NCBI GenBank assembly: GCA_913045415.1
Contig: CAJWPW010000048.1
Location: forward strand, 1-7,498
Origin: an uncultured Fidelibacterota bacterium
GTDB taxonomy: Bacteria; Marinisomatota; Marinisomatia; Marinisomatales; UBA1611
DNA length: 7,498 bases
Direction of reading: 5' to 3'
Part shown: piece after piece, positions 6,106 through 7,498 of the stretch
How the letters are laid out: each line of letters starts with the position of its first letter
How positions within the stretch are numbered: the first letter of the stretch is position 1
Position numbers and translations under genes: made by a program
The notes under the pieces: generated by a model
Seen by the model: the letters and a program-made list of their open reading frames with translations, nothing else
What the model was told of the DNA's origin: nothing
Database searches by the model: none

Positions 6106-6811
6106 TCGAATGAACTCCTATCAATATAATTGGGATAAGTAAAATTAAAGTTATATCTAAAAAAGTGAACTTGATAAAAGGATATACACTTCGAGGAATA
6201 GATTTTCCATAACCACGCATTTCCATAACTCGGGTGATTGATTCTGATTTATTAAGATTTAGAATGATAAAATCCGGAACAAATTGAGCAACTTGAATCA
6301 CTTTTTTTAGAAAGGATTCGGATATTGAAATTGATAATGCTTTTTGGGATCTTTCCAACTGTCGCCACTCTTCTTTAAATGTAGGGAAAAAACGGACCGT
6401 CATGTCAAAAAAGAGTAATAAATCTTCCACCCATCTATAATTCAGATTCATCTTGAACCATATACTCCGGAATGCAGTGATAACATCCTGCGAACTGGAT
6501 TTAAGAGTATAAATTGTCATAACACTTACCATAACAATCAACCTAAGCGTTGCAAGGGTTACATCCATAATAATGGTGGAAATGGAACGATCTGAGACCA
6601 GGAATGAAATGACAAAAAAAATGAGCCCGGTTAAGGGGAAATATTTCCAGAATGGCCGGGTGCGATTTTTCCATTCAGACCATTGATCCCTTTCGAAAAT
6701 AAGAAGGGAAATTGCTACCAAAATATGAAGAGTTAGAATTCCGATTTCCATGGATAAAAGAACGGAAACCGAAAATGCCATATATAGGCAAAGTCGGGTG
6801 ATGGGATTCAT
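6098..6811 (-). CDS. EcfT/CbiQ-family transporter transmembrane subunit
   Basis: 237 residues. EcfT is the transmembrane coupling subunit of ECF-type vitamin and metal importers: it links the two ATPases to a substrate-binding S component. Hydrophobic segments lie at about 8-39 (probably two helices), 56-72, 80-101, and 216-233. A cytosolic amphipathic region of about 140-206 carries the coupling helices. The second coupling motif is clear (MEMRGYG, R199-G200); the first, usually A-x-x-A-R-G-like, reads ERSQKALS (153-160) and lacks the RG pair. No EcfA ATPase or S component lies in the window, so partners and substrate are unknown. It starts 2 nt after the upstream gene stop with no clear ribosome site and overlaps truA by 8 nt. 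The family call is fairly firm; transport function is inferred. Confidence 0.82.
   Translation of the reverse strand: MNPITRLCLYMAFSVSVLLSMEIGILTLHILVAISLLIFERDQWSEWKNRTRPFWKYFPLTGLIFFVISFLVSDRSISTIIMDVTLATLRLIVMVSVMTIYTLKSSSQDVITAFRSIWFKMNLNYRWVEDLLLFFDMTVRFFPTFKEEWRQLERSQKALSISISESFLKKVIQVAQFVPDFIILNLNKSESITRVMEMRGYGKSIPRSVYPFIKFTFLDITLILLIPIILIGVHSIG
6115..6120 (-). promoter_or_regulatory. Shine-Dalgarno site supporting the TTG start of truA
   Basis: TAGGAG on the minus strand, ending nine bases before the TTG at 6105-6103 and lying inside the last codons of ecfT. It is the main evidence that the non-ATG codon is the true start. Confidence 0.65.
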
Positions 6812-6813
6812 TT

Positions 6814-7431
6814 TTACAAGTGGAATTCGACCTTAAGAGAAAGGGATCCCGTTCCGTTAGGTGAAATGGTTGGTATCAGAGAGATGGATTCGATCTTTTC
6901 TAATTTTGTCAAGTAGAGTGCGTCAATCGCTGACAAAATATGGTTCACCACAATGCCTCCAATGATGAATTTTCCCGTCATAGCCAATACATCGCTCCGT
7001 ATTCGCATGATTTCAAAATAATTTTTGTTTTCTTTGGAATCCCAATTCCAATCCCAGCCTTCATTTTCTGCATAAAGACTTTCCATATCGCGAAACCGAA
7101 GATGTTCATCATTATAACTTGCCATGTCGGAATAATTCCCAAGATCCACCCAATAATCATGCTCTTTTCTACGAGAATCCACACCGGCATGCTCAACCGC
7201 AAAAGACTTATACTGTTTTGCCTGATGTCCAGAAAATGTGTACGCACTAATGCATGCTGTAACCAGGGAAACTTCAGTAAGGCGAAATATTCGGGCTCTT
7301 TTAGAATGTTGTGCAGCCGCCTCTCCCCATCCCGGTAGGATGGCGGACTTCACCATGGGATGGAGGCATGCCGATTCACCGAAGAGTAAACCGATAAAGA
7401 GTAAAAGTATTAAGGTCGTCTTCTTATACAT
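6814..7431 (-). CDS. DUF5683-like exported protein of unknown function
   Basis: 205 residues. Residues 1-19 form a signal peptide. The MVKSAILPGWGE motif (26-37) and hydrophobic helix at about 51-66 resemble DUF5683-type proteins common in the FCB group, as does a later hydrophobic segment ending in VVNHILSAIDALYL (161-174). Between them lies a polar region rich in aromatic and acidic residues (YWVDLGNYSDMASYNDEHLR, 93-112; GWDWNWDSKENKNYF, 125-139). The last 25 residues alternate polar and hydrophobic as in a short beta hairpin ending VEFHL. A lipoprotein is unlikely: C22 is preceded by ESA, not a lipobox. It is the first gene of the row; AGGA sits eight bases before the ATG. A TATGAT at 7473-7468 could be a -10 element, but I see no matching -35. 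The function is unknown; an envelope role is inferred from the signal peptide and neighbours. Confidence 0.75.
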   Translation of the reverse strand: MYKKTTLILLLFIGLLFGESACLHPMVKSAILPGWGEAAAQHSKRARIFRLTEVSLVTACISAYTFSGHQAKQYKSFAVEHAGVDSRRKEHDYWVDLGNYSDMASYNDEHLRFRDMESLYAENEGWDWNWDSKENKNYFEIMRIRSDVLAMTGKFIIGGIVVNHILSAIDALYLTKLEKIESISLIPTISPNGTGSLSLKVEFHL

Positions 7432-7498
7432 GGAATGGGTCCTAGAAGGAGAAAAATTACAAAACAGATCATAGCAAAAACATCACCATTTCGACTAT

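Noticed and set aside
6978..7247. 89-residue minus-strand frame inside the DUF5683-like gene
   Set aside because: Shifted frame of a gene with a signal peptide, good start and tight junction to the next gene; the alternative has no such support.
7432..7498. Possible promoter before the first gene (TATGAT at 7468-7473)
   Set aside because: No fitting -35 box and the upstream sequence is cut off by the window, so it is mentioned only with the gene.

Overview
The window carries eleven genes, all on the minus strand and nearly contiguous, read from about 7431 down to position 1. There is no mobile element, CRISPR array, RNA gene or phage gene that I can support. The base composition is moderately AT-rich. 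The content suggests a Gram-negative bacterium of the FCB (Fibrobacterota-Chlorobiota-Bacteroidota) side of the tree: a DUF5683-like secreted protein, tandem BatA/BatB/BatC genes, a DUF4321 membrane protein, and several start codons with no visible Shine-Dalgarno motif. Candidatus Marinimicrobia (SAR406) or a relative would fit, but that placement is inference and no marker gene here settles it.

Right-hand block (7431 to 2369), probably one transcription unit: a DUF5683-like exported protein of unknown role; an EcfT/CbiQ-type transporter subunit; truA (tRNA pseudouridine synthase); a DegS-like HtrA serine protease with one PDZ domain; psd and pssA, which make phosphatidylethanolamine from CDP-diacylglycerol via phosphatidylserine; a DUF4321 membrane protein; and tatA. 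Gene joints are 2 or 3 nt gaps, 4-nt ATGA overlaps, 8-nt overlaps, and a 15-nt gap before tatA. The shared theme is the cell envelope: lipid head-group synthesis, protein export, and periplasmic quality control. truA is the exception, but its link to ecfT is also known in Firmicutes.

A 112-nt gap (2257-2368) separates the blocks. It holds a perfect 8-bp hairpin followed by a short U-run in the minus-strand transcript, a likely terminator for the first block.

Left-hand block (2256 to 1, continuing off the window): batA and batB, two membrane-anchored von Willebrand A proteins with intact metal-binding (MIDAS) residues, then the start of batC, a secreted TPR protein. These are the core of the Bat (Bacteroides aerotolerance) cluster. 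The moxR and DUF58 genes that usually precede batA are not here; tatA is the upstream neighbour instead.

Overall this looks like ordinary conserved chromosomal territory. The points most worth a second look are the isolated EcfT with a degenerate first coupling motif, the Bat cluster without its usual upstream partners, the two proteins of unknown function in an envelope operon, and two start sites (truA, tatA) that the ribosome binding sites decide.
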